A stretch of DNA of 64,000 nucleotides, taken from Magnetovibrio sp. Its GTDB lineage: Bacteria; Pseudomonadota; Alphaproteobacteria; Rhodospirillales; Magnetovibrionaceae. Positions within the stretch are counted from its first letter, which is position 1; each line of letters starts with the position of its first letter. The translations under genes were made by a program, and so were the position numbers. Below, one piece after another: positions 17,930-27,238 of this stretch. The stretch is from assembly GCA_028281525.1 (NCBI GenBank), contig JANQJR010000057.1:1-64000 (forward strand), given 5' to 3'. Below the pieces are notes generated by a model that worked only from the letters and a program-made list of their open reading frames with translations, was not told the origin of the DNA and did not search any database.

Positions 17930-20080
17930 TTATTTTGTCTTACGGCCCTTCGTCGGCCGTTTCAGTTTGGCGCCCTTCGCCGCCTTGTTCTTGCCCGCCG
18001 TGCCGCGGCCCGAGAAGCTCGGGTTCGTCATGAAGTAATGGTGCACGTTGACGATATCATCCGATTGAATTCGATCGTAGGACCCATCCGGGTTCAGCGT
18101 CCAGCTCTGATCCGTATCGCGCAAGTTCATACCCATCACTTCGTCGAGCACTTGGCGGTGCACGGTCGAGTTTTCGATGGGCACCAACGTTTCCAAGCGG
18201 CGATAGAGGTTGCGCGGCATCCAGTCGGCGGATGAAATGTAGACCTTGGCGCTGCGCGAAGGCAGGTCCTGGCCGTTGGCAAAGGCGATGATACGTGAAT
18301 GCTCCAAATAGCGCCCGACGATGCTTTTCACCCGGATGTTTTCCGACAGCCCCTTGATGCCGGGGCGCAGGCAACAAATGCCGCGCACCACCAGTTCGAT
18401 CTGCACACCAGCGTTCGAGGCCTTGTACATGGCGTCGATCAGCACCGGATCGACGACGGAATTCATTTTCGCCCACATGCCCGCGGGCTTTCCGGCCTGG
18501 GCGTTCTTGATTTCATCCTCGATGCGGTCTACCAGGAAGTCGCGCAGCGTCAACGGCGAATAGCTGAGCTTCTCCATCCCTTCCGGGCTGGCGTAGCCGG
18601 TCATGTAATTGAACAGGCGCGCAGCGTCAGCCGTCAGCGCCGGATCACAGGTGAAGAACGACAGGTCGGTATAAACCTTCGCCGTGTGTGGATGATAGTT
18701 GCCGGTTCCATAGTGCACGTAAGAGCGCAGCCCCTTGGTTTCGCGACGCACCACCAAGTTGACCTTGGCGTGGGTCTTCATGTCCATGAAGCCGTAGATC
18801 ACCTGCACGCCCGCACGCTCCAAGTCGCGGGCCCAGCGGATGTTGGCTTCTTCGTCGAAGCGCGCCTTGAGTTCCACCATCGCGGTGACCGACTTGCCGG
18901 CCTCGGCGGCTTCGATCAAGGCTTCGACGATGGGGCTGTCGTTAGAGGTGCGGTACAAGGTCTGCTTGATGGCGACGACTTTCGGGTCCCGCGCGGCCTG
19001 ACGCACGAACTGTACCACCACGTCGAAACTTTCATACGGGTGGTGGACGACCATGTCCTTCTTGCGGATGGCCTGGAATACGTTACCGCCGAAATCGCGC
19101 ACCCGTTCGGGGAAACGCGCGTTGAACGGTTCGAACAGCAAGTCCGTGCGCTCCTTGACGATCAATTGCGACAAATCCGCCATGCCGAGAATACCGCGCA
19201 GGCGGAACACGTCGCCTTCATCCGCGCCGCTTTCGTCGATGATGATGGAACTGAGTTCGTCCGGCATGTTCTGATTGATGGTCAGGCGGATGACGGACCC
19301 CCGGCGGCGGCGTTTCAGCGCCGTTTCAAAGGTGCGCACCAGATCTTCGGCTTCTTCGTCAATTTCCATCACGCTGTCGCGGATGATGCGGAAGTTGGCG
19401 ATCTGCACCAGCTCGTAATCGGGAAACAAACGGTCCAGGAACATTTCGATCACTTCTTCGATGAGAATGAAGCGGATCGCCGCGCCCGGGAGACGCACAA
19501 AACGTTCGATCAAGTGCGGAATCGGCAACAATGCACGCAAATGTTCTTCTGTGCCGCGCTTTTGCAGCAACATGACCAAAGAGAAGCCCAGGTTTGGAAT
19601 GAACGGGAACGGGTGCGCCGGATCGATGGCCAACGGGGTCAGCACCGGGAAAATATGTTCCATGAAGTGACTTTCCAGCCACTTGGTGTCGCGTTCCGAC
19701 ATCTCTTCATGCTCGAGAACCTTGATCCCTTCTTTGTTGAGCAGATCCTTGAGCACGATCCAACAATCTTGCTGGTGCTGCATCAATTCATGCGCGGCCT
19801 TGTTGATGGCTTCGAGCTGCTGCGCCGGGGTCAGGCCATCATCCGAAATGGTGGAAATGCCCGCACGGTCTTGGCCTTTCAGGCCAGCGACACGAACCAT
19901 ATAGAACTCGTCAAGGTTGGCCGCCGAAATGCTCAAGAACCGCACCCGCTCCAACAACGGATGCTTATCGTTCATGGCTTCTTCCAACACGCGGGTGTTG
20001 AACGCCAACCACGACAGCTCACGGTTGATGAAACGGTCACTGGATTTCGGGTTCACTCGGGGAAAGTCGATGGTGCTCAT
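17930..20080 (-). CDS. ppk1: Polyphosphate kinase 1
   Basis: 716 residues from ATG 20080 ([12 protein letters not shown]). The longer ORF to 20188 adds an unlikely N-terminus. The enzyme makes polyphosphate from ATP reversibly. Features in order: the N-terminal domain [20 protein letters not shown], the head domain, and two C-terminal phospholipase D-like domains. The autophosphorylated His is in [11 protein letters not shown] (His437, equivalent to E. coli His435), and a second active-site His is in [12 protein letters not shown]. The C-terminal tail is basic (Lys/Arg-rich), unusual but common in alphaproteobacterial homologues. It is divergent from the chemoreceptor gene and upstream of ppx. 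Confidence 0.97.
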   Translation of the reverse strand: MSTIDFPRVNPKSSDRFINRELSWLAFNTRVLEEAMNDKHPLLERVRFLSISAANLDEFYMVRVAGLKGQDRAGISTISDDGLTPAQQLEAINKAAHELMQHQQDCWIVLKDLLNKEGIKVLEHEEMSERDTKWLESHFMEHIFPVLTPLAIDPAHPFPFIPNLGFSLVMLLQKRGTEEHLRALLPIPHLIERFVRLPGAAIRFILIEEVIEMFLDRLFPDYELVQIANFRIIRDSVMEIDEEAEDLVRTFETALKRRRRGSVIRLTINQNMPDELSSIIIDESGADEGDVFRLRGILGMADLSQLIVKERTDLLFEPFNARFPERVRDFGGNVFQAIRKKDMVVHHPYESFDVVVQFVRQAARDPKVVAIKQTLYRTSNDSPIVEALIEAAEAGKSVTAMVELKARFDEEANIRWARDLERAGVQVIYGFMDMKTHAKVNLVVRRETKGLRSYVHYGTGNYHPHTAKVYTDLSFFTCDPALTADAARLFNYMTGYASPEGMEKLSYSPLTLRDFLVDRIEDEIKNAQAGKPAGMWAKMNSVVDPVLIDAMYKASNAGVQIELVVRGICCLRPGIKGLSENIRVKSIVGRYLEHSRIIAFANGQDLPSRSAKVYISSADWMPRNLYRRLETLVPIENSTVHRQVLDEVMGMNLRDTDQSWTLNPDGSYDRIQSDDIVNVHHYFMTNPSFSGRGTAGKNKAAKGAKLKRPTKGRKTK

Positions 20081-20254
20081 GCGCTGGCCCTTTGCGCTTG
20101 GAAAACGAAGATGCCCCCGCATACCGGGGCGTGATTGTAAAGAACATGACGGCGGACGCACAAACCGCGCCGTTGGCCTTAGGATCATGAAATTCCTCCG
20201 CTAGTTTAATCGGTTAGCTTGTCTTTGTCATGTCCGCCATGTCCAAACCGCGTA

Positions 20255-20284
20255 TTGACGCAAAAAATTCAAAAATCGTACAAT
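20255..20284 (+). promoter_or_regulatory. Putative sigma70 promoter for the chemoreceptor
   Basis: TTGACG (20255-20260), an 18-base A-rich spacer, then TACAAT (20279-20284). It lies 108 bases upstream of the chosen start in an AT-rich stretch between the divergent ppk1 and chemoreceptor genes. Confidence 0.5.
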
Positions 20285-20392
20285 TATACATTGAAATATG
20301 AAATCCTTACCCCACATGGGGATATAACTGAGCGCAAGACTTGGAGGGAGCGAGAGTGGGCACCGTTAACACATATTCGAAGGAGTATGACG

Positions 20393-21886
20393 ATGCTCAA
20401 GAAAAGTCCGATTTCCAGCAAACTGTACGAACAAATGGTCAACGACATGCCGGTCGCAGTGATGATCTGCGACTTGCGTGATTTTCGCATCAACTACATG
20501 AACGAAACCAGCCGCAAGACCTTAAAGCAGATCGAACATCTGCTGCCGATCAAGGTCGCTGACATGGTCGGTACATCCATTGACGTGTTCCACAAGAATC
20601 CCGAACACCAACGCAAGCTGCTGTCCGATCCGTCCAATTTGCCCTACAACACACTGATCCACTTGGGCGAGGAAACCCTGGACCTGCTGGTGACGCCGAT
20701 TATGGATGGCGGCAAGTACGTCGCACCTATGCTGACGTGGTCCATCGTCACCGACAAGGTCCGCTCCGAGCAAGAAGCGAACCGTCAGGGCCAAATGATC
20801 GACCAGTTGCCCATCAACGTGATGTTCATGGAGCCGGAAAACTTCACCATCACCTACGCCAACAAAACCAGCCTAAAAACTCTGAAGACCTTGGAGCATT
20901 TGTTGCCGTGCACAGCCGACGATCTGGTCGGTCAATGCGTGGATATCTTCCACAAGCACCCGCAGCACCAGCGCGGCATTCTGGCCGATCCGAAAAACCT
21001 GCCCCATCAAGCGCAAATCCAGTTGGGCGACGAGCACTTGGATTTGTTGGTCTCTCCGGTCTTCGGCTCTGAGGGCGAATACACCGGCGCAATGTTGAGT
21101 TGGAGCGTCATCACCGAGCGCATCAAGCTTGCCGACGACTTCGAAACCAACATCGGCACCGTTGTGGGCACGGTTTCCAGCGCTTCGACGGAACTGCAAT
21201 CCACCGCCGAAGGCATGGCTTCAATCGCCGAAGAAACCTCCAGCCAGGCCTCGGCTGTGGCCGCGGCGGCGGAACAGTTGTCCGGCTCGGTTCAAGAGAT
21301 CTCCAGTCAGGTGGCACGCTCCGCTTCCATCGCTTCGGAAGCGGTCACAGAAGCCGAACGCTCCAACGATATGGTCCAGGGTTTGAACGAAGCTGCCAAC
21401 AAGATCGGTGACGTGGTCAACCTGATCAACGACATCGCGTCTCAAACCAACCTGCTGGCGCTCAATGCCACCATTGAGGCGGCGCGCGCGGGCGAGGCGG
21501 GCAAGGGCTTCGCCGTGGTGGCGTCCGAAGTCAAGAACCTCGCCAACCAGACCGCCAAGGCGACCGAGGAAATCTCCGCCCAGATCGGCGGCATCCAGGG
21601 CGCAACCCAGGACACCGTCGGCGCAATCGAAAGCATCGGCACCACGATCCGCGAAATCAGCGAGATCTCAACCACCATTTCGTCCGCCGTCGAGGAACAA
21701 AACGCCTCGACCCAGGAAGTGGCGCGCAACATCCAAGGCGTAACCAGCGCTTCCTCTGAAGCCGGACACTCCGCTTCCCAGGTTTTGGAAGCCGCGCGCG
21801 AACTGTCCCAGCAATCCGAAATGCTGGGCACTCAGGTACAAGGCTTCATGGTGGATATCCGCAGCGGGGGCGCGAACAAGACGTAA
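20393..21886 (+). CDS. Soluble methyl-accepting chemotaxis protein with tandem PAS-like domains
   Basis: About 497 residues. The ORF track begins at 20219, but AGGAG at 20381-20385 points to ATG 20393 ([10 protein letters not shown]); ATG 20387 is too close to it. There is no signal peptide or membrane helix, so this is a cytoplasmic receptor. Residues 15-125 and 135-245 are two copies of one PAS-like sensor domain, sharing FHKxPxHQR, LEHLLP and the LDLLVxP strand. Residues 250-490 form the helical signalling domain with the conserved hairpin tip [35 protein letters not shown], which contacts CheA and CheW. No che genes are nearby. A strong terminator follows. Confidence 0.94.
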   Translation: MLKKSPISSKLYEQMVNDMPVAVMICDLRDFRINYMNETSRKTLKQIEHLLPIKVADMVGTSIDVFHKNPEHQRKLLSDPSNLPYNTLIHLGEETLDLLVTPIMDGGKYVAPMLTWSIVTDKVRSEQEANRQGQMIDQLPINVMFMEPENFTITYANKTSLKTLKTLEHLLPCTADDLVGQCVDIFHKHPQHQRGILADPKNLPHQAQIQLGDEHLDLLVSPVFGSEGEYTGAMLSWSVITERIKLADDFETNIGTVVGTVSSASTELQSTAEGMASIAEETSSQASAVAAAAEQLSGSVQEISSQVARSASIASEAVTEAERSNDMVQGLNEAANKIGDVVNLINDIASQTNLLALNATIEAARAGEAGKGFAVVASEVKNLANQTAKATEEISAQIGGIQGATQDTVGAIESIGTTIREISEISTTISSAVEEQNASTQEVARNIQGVTSASSEAGHSASQVLEAARELSQQSEMLGTQVQGFMVDIRSGGANKT

Positions 21887-21942
21887 CCCAATTCCAGAAG
21901 GAATAATGTGCGCATAGAGCATACATGCCCACCCTCAACTTC

Positions 21943-21984
21943 AGCCGTCACCACGTGCCTCCCCTCGGTGACGGCTGTTTTTTT
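21943..21984 (+). terminator. Intrinsic terminator after the chemoreceptor
   Basis: A perfect 10-base stem, AGCCGTCACC / GGTGACGGCT, with a 14-base loop is followed by G and seven T residues. It lies 57 bases after the chemoreceptor stop. Confidence 0.9.
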
Positions 21985-22001
21985 GTCCTGGAATTTGAAT
22001 C

Positions 22002-22367
22002 CTAGTGTTGGTGGGCGATCTGGACGTCGGCGGCGGAAACGATTTCGACAGCGCCCAGCGTACCATCCAAGTCGATGATGACGATATCGCCTTCGATCAC
22101 CCGCGCCGCCTCGGGGTGAGTGTTGAAGAAGTTCCAAATGAAACACGCCGCCAGCACTTCGTCGGGTCCTTGCTCGATGTCCTGGTCTTCCCGGGCGCGA
22201 GCCATGAAGATGTCTAAAATGCTGCGCGCCTTCATCAGATCGTCCTCGTCGTGACGATCGATTTCCGCCCCGGCGTCGCTTAAGTCGTTCAAAAATTTTT
22301 CGAAGGCGGGCCCACTGATAGCAAAGTCCGCGACCAACCCGGCGCTGAAGTAGGTGACGTTGCGCAT
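22002..22367 (-). CDS. Conserved-looking small protein, function unknown
   Basis: 121 residues from ATG 22367, two bases after the hdaA stop, so it is probably the last gene of the AI-2E permease, hdaA, orf unit. The protein is acidic and soluble, with alternating helical segments (AFEKFLNDLSDAGAEIDRHDEDDLMKARSILD) and a C-terminal beta-rich part (GDIVIIDLDGTLGAVEIV). No cysteines except one, and no export signal. I do not recognise the family. It converges with the chemoreceptor terminator. Confidence 0.7.
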   Translation of the reverse strand: MRNVTYFSAGLVADFAISGPAFEKFLNDLSDAGAEIDRHDEDDLMKARSILDIFMARAREDQDIEQGPDEVLAACFIWNFFNTHPEAARVIEGDIVIIDLDGTLGAVEIVSAADVQIAHQH

Positions 22368-22369
22368 CC

Positions 22370-23056
22370 TTACAAATCCTCGAGCACCTGGCGCACCAGG
22401 GGAATGGTGATGGCGCGCTTTTGCGCCAAGGCCTGCTCATCGACAGTGCGGATCAAGTCGCGCACGGCCGCGAACGACCGGTCCATACGCGCCAGCATAT
22501 ACGTCAATACGTCTTGGTCCACCGTCAATTGCCGGTCCGTGAATTGTTTTACGATCAAGGCGCTCAGAAGCGTATCGTCCGGCGGGCTGATTTCCGCCAC
22601 CGGCGCGGTCTTGAGACGCGAGCTTAAATCCGCCAATTCCAGTTTCCAGCGCGACGGCGGGGTTTCGGCGGTCATCAAGATTTTCACATCCTCTTCCCGC
22701 GCCAGATTGTAAAGATGCAGCAGTTCTTCTTCGAGCGCGGCGGCCAAAAATCTTTCCGCATCGTCCAAAATCAGCGCCGGCGCACCCACCAGCACACCGT
22801 CCGCGCGCCGGGTGCGGAGTGCTTCCACCGCCACCACACGCGCACCGCTACGGCCTTGAAACACATGGGCCAAATGGGTCTTACCCGCGCCCCGGGGCGC
22901 TGAGATGACCAGCACAGGGCCGGGCCAATCGGGCCAACGCTCCACCCAGCCCACGGCGTCGGCGTTGCTGGGCGCGACCAGGAAGTCCTCGCCCCCCATG
23001 GCCGGGCGGTGATCGAATTCGAAGGGAATTTGTTTGGGCGGCACGGAATCAACCAC
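22370..23056 (-). CDS. hdaA: HdaA-type regulatory inactivator of DnaA
   Basis: 228 residues, a short DnaA-related AAA+ protein without the DnaA DNA-binding domain. Visible: clamp-binding-like N-terminus KQIPFEFDHRPAMG, Walker A APRGAGKTH, Walker B LILDDAE, and the sensor and box VII region with SSRLKTAPVAEI and MLARMDRSFAAVRDLI. Hda/HdaA proteins bind the sliding clamp and stimulate ATP hydrolysis by DnaA, limiting re-initiation of replication. Start GTG 23056 is the track start; a later GTG (23044, giving MPPKQIPFEF) is an equally good candidate. It follows the AI-2E permease gene by 4 bases, an arrangement common in alphaproteobacteria. Confidence 0.88.
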   Translation of the reverse strand: MVDSVPPKQIPFEFDHRPAMGGEDFLVAPSNADAVGWVERWPDWPGPVLVISAPRGAGKTHLAHVFQGRSGARVVAVEALRTRRADGVLVGAPALILDDAERFLAAALEEELLHLYNLAREEDVKILMTAETPPSRWKLELADLSSRLKTAPVAEISPPDDTLLSALIVKQFTDRQLTVDQDVLTYMLARMDRSFAAVRDLIRTVDEQALAQKRAITIPLVRQVLEDL

Positions 23057-23060
23057 CGGG

Positions 23061-24113
23061 TCAACCCGTATACAGGATGCTGGCGCGGTAGCGTCCGATG
23101 GCGAAACGCACCAGCACGCCGACGACGGACGCCACCGGCACCGCCAGCAAAATGCCCGCGAACCCGAACAACGCGCCGCCCGCCAACAGGGCGAAGATGA
23201 TCCACAGCGGGTGCAGCCCGACGCGTCCGCCCACCAGATTGGGGGTCAGAAACGCGCCTTCTATGACTTGGCCGACGGCGAACACCCCCGCCACCATCAC
23301 GAACGACAGCACGTCATTGAATTGCATCAAGGCCACGCCGAACGCCACCAGCAGCCCGATAATCATGCCCACGTACGGCACAAATGCTAGAAACCCGGTG
23401 CCAAGCCCGATCAGCAGGCCGAATTCCAGTCCCACCAGGGTCAATCCGGTGGCGTAAATAGTACCCAGCGCCAGACACACGGTCGCTTGGCCACGCACAA
23501 ACCCGGCAATGGTTTCGTCGATTTTACGGAACTGTTCACGGATGGTCTCTGCGGATGCGCGCGGCAACAAGTCATCGATTTTGGCGACCAGGATGTCCCA
23601 ATCGCGCAGCAGGAAAAACGCCACCACCGGTGTGATGAACAGCAAGGACAGCGCATTGACCACCGCTTTGCCGCCCAGGAACAGGCCTTGCAGCAGTTCG
23701 ATCAGCCACGTCACGGCCTTGCCCGCGAACGAGCCCGCGTTCGCTTTAAGCTTTTGGATTTCCTCGGCGCCGAGTTGGCTTTCAATTTGCGCCACCAATG
23801 GGCCCAGCAGTTCGTGCGCGGCGTTCACCGCATCCGGGATGCGCGAAATCAACCCCGTCACCTGGGCTTGCAACAAGGGAAACAAAGCCATGCCGAGCGC
23901 GATCACCACAACAAAAAAGGCGAGTAGGATCAAAGCTGTCGCAGCGGTGCGCGATTTCAAGGCCGCTTCCAGCCTGTCGGCCAGAGGATCGAGGAAATAG
24001 GCCACCGCCAGCCCTGCGACAAACGGGGTGAGCACGTCGCTTAAAAGATAGAGCAGGCCCAGAAAAACGGCAAAGCCGCCGATCCAGAACCACATCTGCT
24101 TTTCCCGGGTCAT
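23061..24113 (-). CDS. AI-2E family transporter (PerM-like)
   Basis: A 350-residue inner-membrane protein with about eight hydrophobic helices arranged as in the TqsA/PerM family: two at the N-terminus (WFWIGGFAVFLGLLYLL and the VAYFLDPLADRLE signature), a long helical periplasmic-type insert around residues 85-150, and a C-terminal block with FVPYVGMIIGLLVAFGVAL and the signature LVGGRVGLHPLWIIFALLAGG. ATG 24113 is preferred over GTG 24116 because of the GGGGAAGG site. The substrate is unknown; AI-2 export is only one family member's role. It is the first gene of an operon with hdaA. Confidence 0.9.
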   Translation of the reverse strand: MTREKQMWFWIGGFAVFLGLLYLLSDVLTPFVAGLAVAYFLDPLADRLEAALKSRTAATALILLAFFVVVIALGMALFPLLQAQVTGLISRIPDAVNAAHELLGPLVAQIESQLGAEEIQKLKANAGSFAGKAVTWLIELLQGLFLGGKAVVNALSLLFITPVVAFFLLRDWDILVAKIDDLLPRASAETIREQFRKIDETIAGFVRGQATVCLALGTIYATGLTLVGLEFGLLIGLGTGFLAFVPYVGMIIGLLVAFGVALMQFNDVLSFVMVAGVFAVGQVIEGAFLTPNLVGGRVGLHPLWIIFALLAGGALFGFAGILLAVPVASVVGVLVRFAIGRYRASILYTG

Positions 24114-24140
24114 CACCTTCCCCTTTGCCGCTTATGGGCC

Positions 24141-24281
24141 CTAGAGCCGGATCGACTTAATCTGAATCGCTTTAGCGATGCAGATTAAGACGTGAATCCG
24201 TCTCTCATCAAATGTTTAGAGGGCGATTTACGACTTAATCTTGTGCACAAAGTGACCAAGATTAAGTTGATCGCGCTCTAG
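24141..24281. repeat. 141-bp palindromic repeat element (MITE-like)
   Basis: The ends are 23-base terminal inverted repeats matching at 20 of 23 positions (CTAGAGCCGGATCGACTTAA and CTAGAGCGCGATCAACTTAA, read inward), both starting with CTAG. Each half also folds on itself. The left hairpin (24156-24189) has arms CTTAATCTG/CAGATTAAG plus an inner ATCGCT/AGCGAT. The right hairpin (24233-24267) has arms ACTTAATCTTG/CAAGATTAAGT. It contains no ORF. It occupies nearly all of the space between the AI-2E permease gene and the CDP-alcohol phosphatidyltransferase gene, and supplies the stop codon of the latter. Confidence 0.85.
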
Positions 24282-24823
24282 CGGTCCTCTTCCATCCGGC
24301 CCCATAGGCGTATCCACACCACCGCGTAGGTCACCCCGGACGAAGCCGTGGTCAAGGCCGTGAGAATCACCAAAGCGTCCATGGCCCCGTCCAATTCAAT
24401 GCCGTAACCGATATTGGCCATCACCGCCGCCGCCAGGGTGATCTGCAGAACCGTGTTCAGCTTGCTGACCATCAGCGGCTGCATGGTAAGCGAATGCGTC
24501 ATGGTTTCAAAGAGCAACGCGCCGCCGACGATGAACACATCGCGAAACACCACCAAAATCACCAACCAATTGGGCACGTAGCCCTCAATTCCCAGCGTCA
24601 CGTAAACGGAAACCAGCAGCGCCTTATCGGCGATGGGATCCAGGTATTTACCCAAATCGGTTTCCATGTCGAAACGCTTGGCGAGAAAGCCGTCCAACGC
24701 ATCGGACACGCCCGCCGCGACGAACACCCAAAACGCCCAAATCAAATGACCTTCGACGATCAGCCATACGGTGATCGGCGTAACGGCGATGCGCAGCAGC
24801 GTGATGAAATTGGGGATATTCAA
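24278..24823 (-). CDS. CDP-alcohol phosphatidyltransferase family protein
   Basis: 181 residues starting at TTG 24823 (MNIPNFITLLRIAVTPI), which matches the usual PgsA-like N-terminus. The long ORF to 24976 is an artefact of the overlapping frame. The CDP-alcohol motif is present as SDALDGFLAKRFDMETDLGKYLDPIADK (D..DG..A.R........G...D...D). About five membrane helices are visible. It would join CDP-diacylglycerol to an alcohol such as glycerol-3-phosphate in the inner membrane. It starts 10 bases after the DUF2066 gene stop. Its TAG stop is part of the CTAG terminus of the adjacent repeat element, so the native C-terminus may have been altered. Confidence 0.9.
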   Translation of the reverse strand: MNIPNFITLLRIAVTPITVWLIVEGHLIWAFWVFVAAGVSDALDGFLAKRFDMETDLGKYLDPIADKALLVSVYVTLGIEGYVPNWLVILVVFRDVFIVGGALLFETMTHSLTMQPLMVSKLNTVLQITLAAAVMANIGYGIELDGAMDALVILTALTTASSGVTYAVVWIRLWGRMEEDR

Positions 24824-24833
24824 GGCGTGTCTC

Positions 24834-25961
24834 TTACTGGGTCGCGGTCTGGGACGCTTTTTGCGCCAGGTACCAGCTGCCCGCTTCTTCCCACAGCACC
24901 AGATCGGCCTGATCCAGCGACAGAGCCAGCTGTTCCGCGTCGCCAATGAAATGCAGATTGAGTCGCACCTCGTCACGGCGCAAAAGCACCATTTCAGCGC
25001 GGCGCACGATGGCGACGCCGTTCAAACGATCGCGCACTTTCACCCAATCGCCCAAGCCCACCACGGGCACGGAAATGGGGAACACCTGCGCCGCGCCGGT
25101 TTGGATCAGGTTGTCCTGTTTCCAGTTGTCTTCGACTTGGGCGACCAGTTGCCCCACCGCGCGATTCAGCAAGGCCGAAATGTCGTCACCGGGTTCTGAG
25201 GTAAAGCTTTTGACCACGGTGTGTTCCTGAAGCGCCGAGCCGAAACGCGTCAGGTAAACCTCCAGTTCCGGCAGGCCGTTATACGAATCCATGCGCAAAA
25301 TGCCGTGCGCCACCACCACATCGCCCGCGTCGTAACGCTGGGCGATGGCCTCCAAGCGCTGCATGTCGCCTTCGATGGCCTGCTCCGCGCCGATGGTGCG
25401 CACATCGTTCAGATCACCCACCGGCAACACGGTCGGCACCAATCCCTGACTGATTCCTTCGGCGGCGAATCGGTCCCACGCCGTGCGCCACGGGTTGGGA
25501 TCGTCCCACAACAAAAGCGCGCCCGCGGCCTGATAGACCGGCAACATCAGCACCGGCTTGGACACCGTTTCGGCGTACGGCAAACCGTATTCATCCAGCA
25601 ATGCACGCACGCCTTCGGCGCGGAAGCGGTAGTTGAGCTTGGCGATATAGCGCACCGAGGACGCCTTTTCCTCCTGGACCGCGAAATCTTGGACCAATTC
25701 GGTGATGTCGGTGGGGGCGAGTGTGGGCAGACGCTTGTGATAGGCCTGTAGGGTCAAGCGCTCCAACAGCAGGCGGAACGCCTTCTGTTCGCCCTGGGCC
25801 ATGGCCTGTTCGCGCGCGCTGGCGGCCGAATCGGCGGTGACATCGACGGTGATGTTGGACACTTCGAACAAGCGCGGCGCCGCAGCCTCTGCGGAACCGC
25901 TCAAAACCGCGAACAGCACGGCAAATACAAATCTGTGCGCGATCCCAGTCCTCAATGCCAA
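24834..25961 (-). CDS. DUF2066 protein, exported
   Basis: About 375 residues. The ORF track runs to 26663 across the purM promoter and coding region, which is wrong. The natural N-terminus is a signal peptide, RFVFAVLFAVLSGSAEA, preceded by two in-frame TTG codons at 25961 and 25955 behind an AAGGGG site. The mature part carries the DUF2066 pattern: EQAMAQGEQKAFRLLLERLT, then DDPNPWRTAWDRFA, and a C-terminal half with alternating strands. The function is unknown; it is probably periplasmic. It is divergent from purM with 138 bases between starts and followed by the CDP-alcohol phosphatidyltransferase gene. Confidence 0.82.
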   Translation of the reverse strand: MALRTGIAHRFVFAVLFAVLSGSAEAAAPRLFEVSNITVDVTADSAASAREQAMAQGEQKAFRLLLERLTLQAYHKRLPTLAPTDITELVQDFAVQEEKASSVRYIAKLNYRFRAEGVRALLDEYGLPYAETVSKPVLMLPVYQAAGALLLWDDPNPWRTAWDRFAAEGISQGLVPTVLPVGDLNDVRTIGAEQAIEGDMQRLEAIAQRYDAGDVVVAHGILRMDSYNGLPELEVYLTRFGSALQEHTVVKSFTSEPGDDISALLNRAVGQLVAQVEDNWKQDNLIQTGAAQVFPISVPVVGLGDWVKVRDRLNGVAIVRRAEMVLLRRDEVRLNLHFIGDAEQLALSLDQADLVLWEEAGSWYLAQKASQTATQ

Positions 25962-26088
25962 AGTCCCCTTGCTTAAGCGCCATTGCAAAGCGCCCCCAAA
26001 TGGGTATGTTTCACCTTCTGCGCTCAAGTTTTTACCACGTTGAGCCGTCAATTCCAGTGCGGCGTTGCAATCCGCCGCCGAAACCCGA

Positions 26089-26102
26089 GGGAGGCCGCCA
26101 TT
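26089..26102 (+). promoter_or_regulatory. Shine-Dalgarno and probable ATT start of purM
   Basis: GGGAGG (26089-26094) lies 5 bases before ATT (26100-26102). The protein reads [17 protein letters not shown] from there, aligning with the common [17 protein letters not shown] start of alphaproteobacterial PurM. No ATG or GTG precedes it in frame. The only upstream candidates are TTG codons at 25983 and 26040, without ribosome binding sites. Confidence 0.7.
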
Positions 26103-27227
26103 TCCGGGGCAAGCTACAAGGACGCCGGTGTCGACATCGATGCGGGTAATGCGTTGGTCGAAGCCATCAAGAACGACGCCAAATCCACTACGCGTGCCGG
26201 TGTAGCATCCGGATTGGGCGGCTTTGGGGCAATGTTCGACTTGAAGGCCGCAGGCTTCAAGGACCCGATTCTGGTGGCGGGCACCGACGGCGTCGGCACC
26301 AAGCTGAAAATCGCCATTTCCACCGGCGAACATTCGACCGTCGGCATCGATCTGGTCGCCATGTGCGTGAACGACCTGGTGGTGCAAGGAGCGGAGCCAC
26401 TGTTCTTCCTGGATTATTACGCCACCGGCAAACTGAATGTTCAAGCGGGTAAGGCCATCGTCTCCGGCATTGCCGAAGGCTGCCGCCAATCGGGCTGCGC
26501 GCTGATCGGCGGAGAAACGGCGGAAATGCCCGGCATGTACGCTGGCGGCGATTATGATCTCGCAGGCTTTTGCGTCGGCGCGGTGGAACGCGATCAAATT
26601 CTCACCGGAGACAAGGTCAACGAGGGTGACGTGATTTTGGGCTTGGCATCGAACGGTCTGCATTCCAACGGCTTTTCCCTGGTGCGCAAAGTGGTCTCGG
26701 ACTCTGTGATCGGCGGTCCGGCGGACACCCGCCTACAAGCGGCCGTGCGCGACCACATCGTCGACAAGGCGCGCTTGGCCTACAATGCAGAAGCGCCCTT
26801 CGCCTCTGGACAAACCCTGGGCGAAGCCCTGCTCGCCCCGACCCGCATTTATGTGAAATCCTGCTTGGCCGCAATCCGTGCAGGCGGCGTTCATGCGCTC
26901 AGCCATATCACCGGCGGCGGCGTCTTGGAAAACATTCCGCGCGTGCTGCCCAATACTTTGGCCGCCGAAATCGACGCGACCCGTTGGGAGACGCCCGAAG
27001 TGTTCCGCTGGCTGCAATCCGAAGGTAACATCGCAGCAGAAGAAATGGCGCGCACCTTCAACTGCGGCGTCGGCATGGCCGTAGTGGTGGATGCTTCTCA
27101 GGCTCAAGTTCTCAAAGTCGTGTTCGAATCTGAGGGCGAAACCGTTTATGAGATCGGGCGCATCGTGTCCCGTCCTGACGGCAACGACGGCGTGATCCTC
27201 AACAACGCCGAGCAGGCCTGGGGCTGA
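26100..27227 (+). CDS. purM: Phosphoribosylformylglycinamidine cyclo-ligase (AIR synthetase)
   Basis: 375 residues if translation begins at ATT 26100. It closes FGAM to AIR with ATP in purine synthesis. Visible family features: [12 protein letters not shown], the Gly-rich [85 protein letters not shown] and [16 protein letters not shown]. These cover the whole enzyme, so it is intact. The missing ATG is the only anomaly. The first downstream ATG would remove about 44 conserved residues. It is 11 bases upstream of purN, the next-but-two enzyme family of the pathway, and the two form an operon as in many bacteria. Confidence 0.96.
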   Translation: MSGASYKDAGVDIDAGNALVEAIKNDAKSTTRAGVASGLGGFGAMFDLKAAGFKDPILVAGTDGVGTKLKIAISTGEHSTVGIDLVAMCVNDLVVQGAEPLFFLDYYATGKLNVQAGKAIVSGIAEGCRQSGCALIGGETAEMPGMYAGGDYDLAGFCVGAVERDQILTGDKVNEGDVILGLASNGLHSNGFSLVRKVVSDSVIGGPADTRLQAAVRDHIVDKARLAYNAEAPFASGQTLGEALLAPTRIYVKSCLAAIRAGGVHALSHITGGGVLENIPRVLPNTLAAEIDATRWETPEVFRWLQSEGNIAAEEMARTFNCGVGMAVVVDASQAQVLKVVFESEGETVYEIGRIVSRPDGNDGVILNNAEQAWG

Positions 27228-27238
27228 GGACGGGGCGG

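Noticed and set aside
15923-18235. 770-codon plus-strand ORF
   Set aside because: Antisense to ppx and overlapping the NAD(P)-binding gene. The translated product is a His/Arg/Gln-rich shadow with no domain pattern.
18299-20134. 611-codon plus-strand ORF
   Set aside because: Antisense to ppk1, with low-complexity composition expected from reverse reading of its codons.
24156-24267. Hairpins of the 24.1 kb element as ordinary terminators
   Set aside because: They have no T-tracts and form part of a larger palindrome with matched ends, so a repeat element explains them better.
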